Source: Pseudomonas putida
GTDB taxonomy: Bacteria > Pseudomonadota > Gammaproteobacteria > Pseudomonadales > Pseudomonadaceae
Direction of reading: 5' to 3'
Length of the DNA stretch: 40,825 nucleotides
Assembly: GCF_028682635.1 (NCBI RefSeq)
Contig: NZ_JANHLK010000041.1
Span: 1 to 40,825, forward strand
This document shows, piece by piece, positions 39,558 to 40,825 of this stretch (positions within the stretch are counted from its first letter, which is position 1; the number at the start of each line of letters is the position of its first letter). Below the pieces are notes generated by a model that searched no databases, was not told where the DNA came from, and worked only from the letters and a program-made list of their open reading frames with translations. The position numbers and the translations under genes were made by a program.

Positions 39558-40715
39558 ATGTTCCGTTATTTCCCGACCAATTACGTGTGGAATCTCTCAG
39601 TCAACCTGGCCATCGAGATGGGCGCCCGCATCGGCGAAATCGAAGAGATGTGCGCGCCACTGCAGGAAGCCGCCCAGCAGCCCGACGCCGCGGGCACCAA
39701 GGCGTTTCGCGAAACCTGGGCAAAGATGGCCGACAAACTCTGCGGCCTGGCCGAGGAAGACGAAGGCAATGGCCGGCTGCTGTCCGCCGGTGAGAAATAC
39801 AACCGTGCCGCCACCTATTACCTGACCTGCGAACGCTTGCAGGCCCATGGCGCGCCGGGCCGTACCGAGTTGTACCAGCGTTTTTTGCAGACTTTCAAAC
39901 GCGGTATCGAACTGTCGCGGGAGAACTGCGAGCGCGTTGAAATCCCCTACGAGGGCAAACATATTTCCGGCTTGCTGGTGCGTGCCGAAGGTGTGAGCGG
40001 CCCGGCGCCGATCCTGGTGCAGGTCAACGGACTGGATTCGACCAAGGAAATGAAATACCGCGTCGGCCTGCCGGCCTGGCTGGCAAAACGCGGCGTCTCG
40101 TCGTTGATCATCGACCAGCCCGGCACCGGTGAAGCACTGCGCCTGCACAACCTGATTGCCCGCTACGACAGCGAGCACTGGGCCAGCCGCGTGGTCGACT
40201 GGCTGGAAACCCGCAGCGACGTGGATGCCAAGCGTATCGGCCTGGAGGGTGTTTCCCTCGGCGGCTATTACTGCCCGCGCGCCGTGGCCTTCGAGCCACG
40301 GTTTGCCTGCGGTGTGGTGTGGGGGGCGAACCATGACTGGCGCGATGTGCAAAAGCGTCGCCTGGAAAAAGAAGGCAGCTTCCCCGTACCGCACTATTGG
40401 GCGCACGTGCAGTGGGTGTGGGGTGCAAAAGATATGGAGGAGTTCATGGCCATTGCCGAAAACGTCCACCTGGACGGCGTGCTGGATCGGATCAAGGTGC
40501 CGTTCCTGGTGACCCACGGTGAAAAGGATTCGCAGATCCCGCTGAAGTGGGCACAACGTACTTACGAGCAACTGGTCAACAGCCCCAAACGTGAACTGAA
40601 GATCTTTACCGAACGCGAAGGTGGTGTGCAGCATTCGAGCTTTGACAACAGTATCAACGCGGGTCAGTACATCGCCGACTGGGTTACCGAAAACCTGGGT
40701 GGCCATACGGCTTGA
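39558..40715 (+). CDS. Alpha/beta hydrolase, DHPON hydrolase-like C-C bond hydrolase
   Basis: A 385-aa hydrolase with a helical N-terminal cap (about 1-125), as in 2,6-dihydroxypseudooxynicotine hydrolase and FrsA-like proteins. The core has ILVQVNGLDSTKE (oxyanion region), IIDQPGTGEA, nucleophile Ser233 in GVSLGGYYCP, an acid in THGEKDSQIP, and His in GGVQHSSF. DHPON hydrolase cleaves a C-C bond next to a ketone on a dihydroxylated ring. Here it would cut either the side chain or the meta-cleavage product. The gene follows the LysR gene on the same strand and has site C just upstream. The ATG at 39558 has an AAGGAC site, slightly far away. Confidence 0.88.
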   Translation: MFRYFPTNYVWNLSVNLAIEMGARIGEIEEMCAPLQEAAQQPDAAGTKAFRETWAKMADKLCGLAEEDEGNGRLLSAGEKYNRAATYYLTCERLQAHGAPGRTELYQRFLQTFKRGIELSRENCERVEIPYEGKHISGLLVRAEGVSGPAPILVQVNGLDSTKEMKYRVGLPAWLAKRGVSSLIIDQPGTGEALRLHNLIARYDSEHWASRVVDWLETRSDVDAKRIGLEGVSLGGYYCPRAVAFEPRFACGVVWGANHDWRDVQKRRLEKEGSFPVPHYWAHVQWVWGAKDMEEFMAIAENVHLDGVLDRIKVPFLVTHGEKDSQIPLKWAQRTYEQLVNSPKRELKIFTEREGGVQHSSFDNSINAGQYIADWVTENLGGHTA

Positions 40716-40761
40716 CCGGCCCCGTCAAACTTGCCGCGATGGCGGCATAACGGCCACCACC

Positions 40762-40795
40762 GAATCGCCAGCAAGCCGGCTCCTACGGATTTGTG
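40762..40795. repeat. REP element 3' of the C-C hydrolase gene
   Basis: ATCGCCAGCAAGCCGGCTCC followed by TACGGATTTGTGTCGC carries the same core as the 21676-22434 array and the window's left edge. It lies about 50 bp past the hydrolase stop codon, and marks the right end of the catabolic block. Confidence 0.75.
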
Positions 40796-40825
40796 TCGCA
40801 CCCAACTATCCGCATGCAGCCCAAG

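Overview
The window reads as chromosomal DNA of a fluorescent-group Pseudomonas. This is inferred from the high GC content, dense Pseudomonas-like genes (MHP-type alpha/beta hydrolases, a GabP-like permease, a PhaZ-like hydrolase, VanA/VanB-like proteins) and REP elements with the core GCCGGCTCCTAC. No rRNA, tRNA, CRISPR array, insertion sequence or prophage gene was seen. Family assignments come from motif recognition, not from searches.

Left third (1-14.0 kb). A haloperoxidase-like hydrolase is followed by a gene-poor stretch, a small Pseudomonas-type hypothetical gene, and a 3' remnant of a YcaC/isochorismatase-type hydrolase. Then come an exported lipase/esterase and an exported metallo-beta-lactamase-fold hydrolase, divergent from a short AraC-type regulator. 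A giant hybrid sensor (pseudokinase, AAA ATPase, helical repeats, GAF, histidine kinase; about 1713 aa) is divergent from two response regulators. The first regulator has the unusual order winged helix, receiver, LuxR HTH. A TspO protein and a GABA-type permease converge downstream.

Middle (14.0-22.6 kb). This part holds a PhaZ-like hydrolase, an orphan membrane protein, a LysR/RidA divergent pair, and a MarR-controlled Rieske oxygenase operon with the reductase first. The operon ends in an AAHS-family transporter that is broken twice: by a frameshift near its N terminus, and at its 3' end, where it runs into six tandem ~133-bp REP-pair units. Two decayed gene fragments match the 3' ends of genes at the left edge of the window, so the region has been shuffled by duplication and deletion.

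Right part (22.6-40.7 kb). This is the most interesting block: an apparently undescribed catabolic regulon. An 11-gene leftward run (36815 to 22618) encodes an FAD monooxygenase, an envelope module (DUF1302, DUF1329, YCF48-like, RND/MMPL), an MFS transporter, a cupin, a fumarylacetoacetate-hydrolase-family enzyme, a DenD-like dehydrogenase, a cyclase/hydrolase and an exported arylsulfatase. It ends at a hairpin. Next to it are an extradiol-type dioxygenase with a Rieske ferredoxin, a NodD/LinR-like LysR regulator, and a DHPON-hydrolase-like C-C hydrolase. Three transcription units carry the same ~43-50 bp element upstream, each with two ATC-N9-GAT motifs (the nod-box core) 22 bp apart and in the same orientation relative to the gene served. 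The gene content suggests uptake, possible desulfation, ring hydroxylation, meta-cleavage and C-C hydrolysis of a hydrophobic phenolic or polyketide-like compound. The substrate cannot be read from the sequence.
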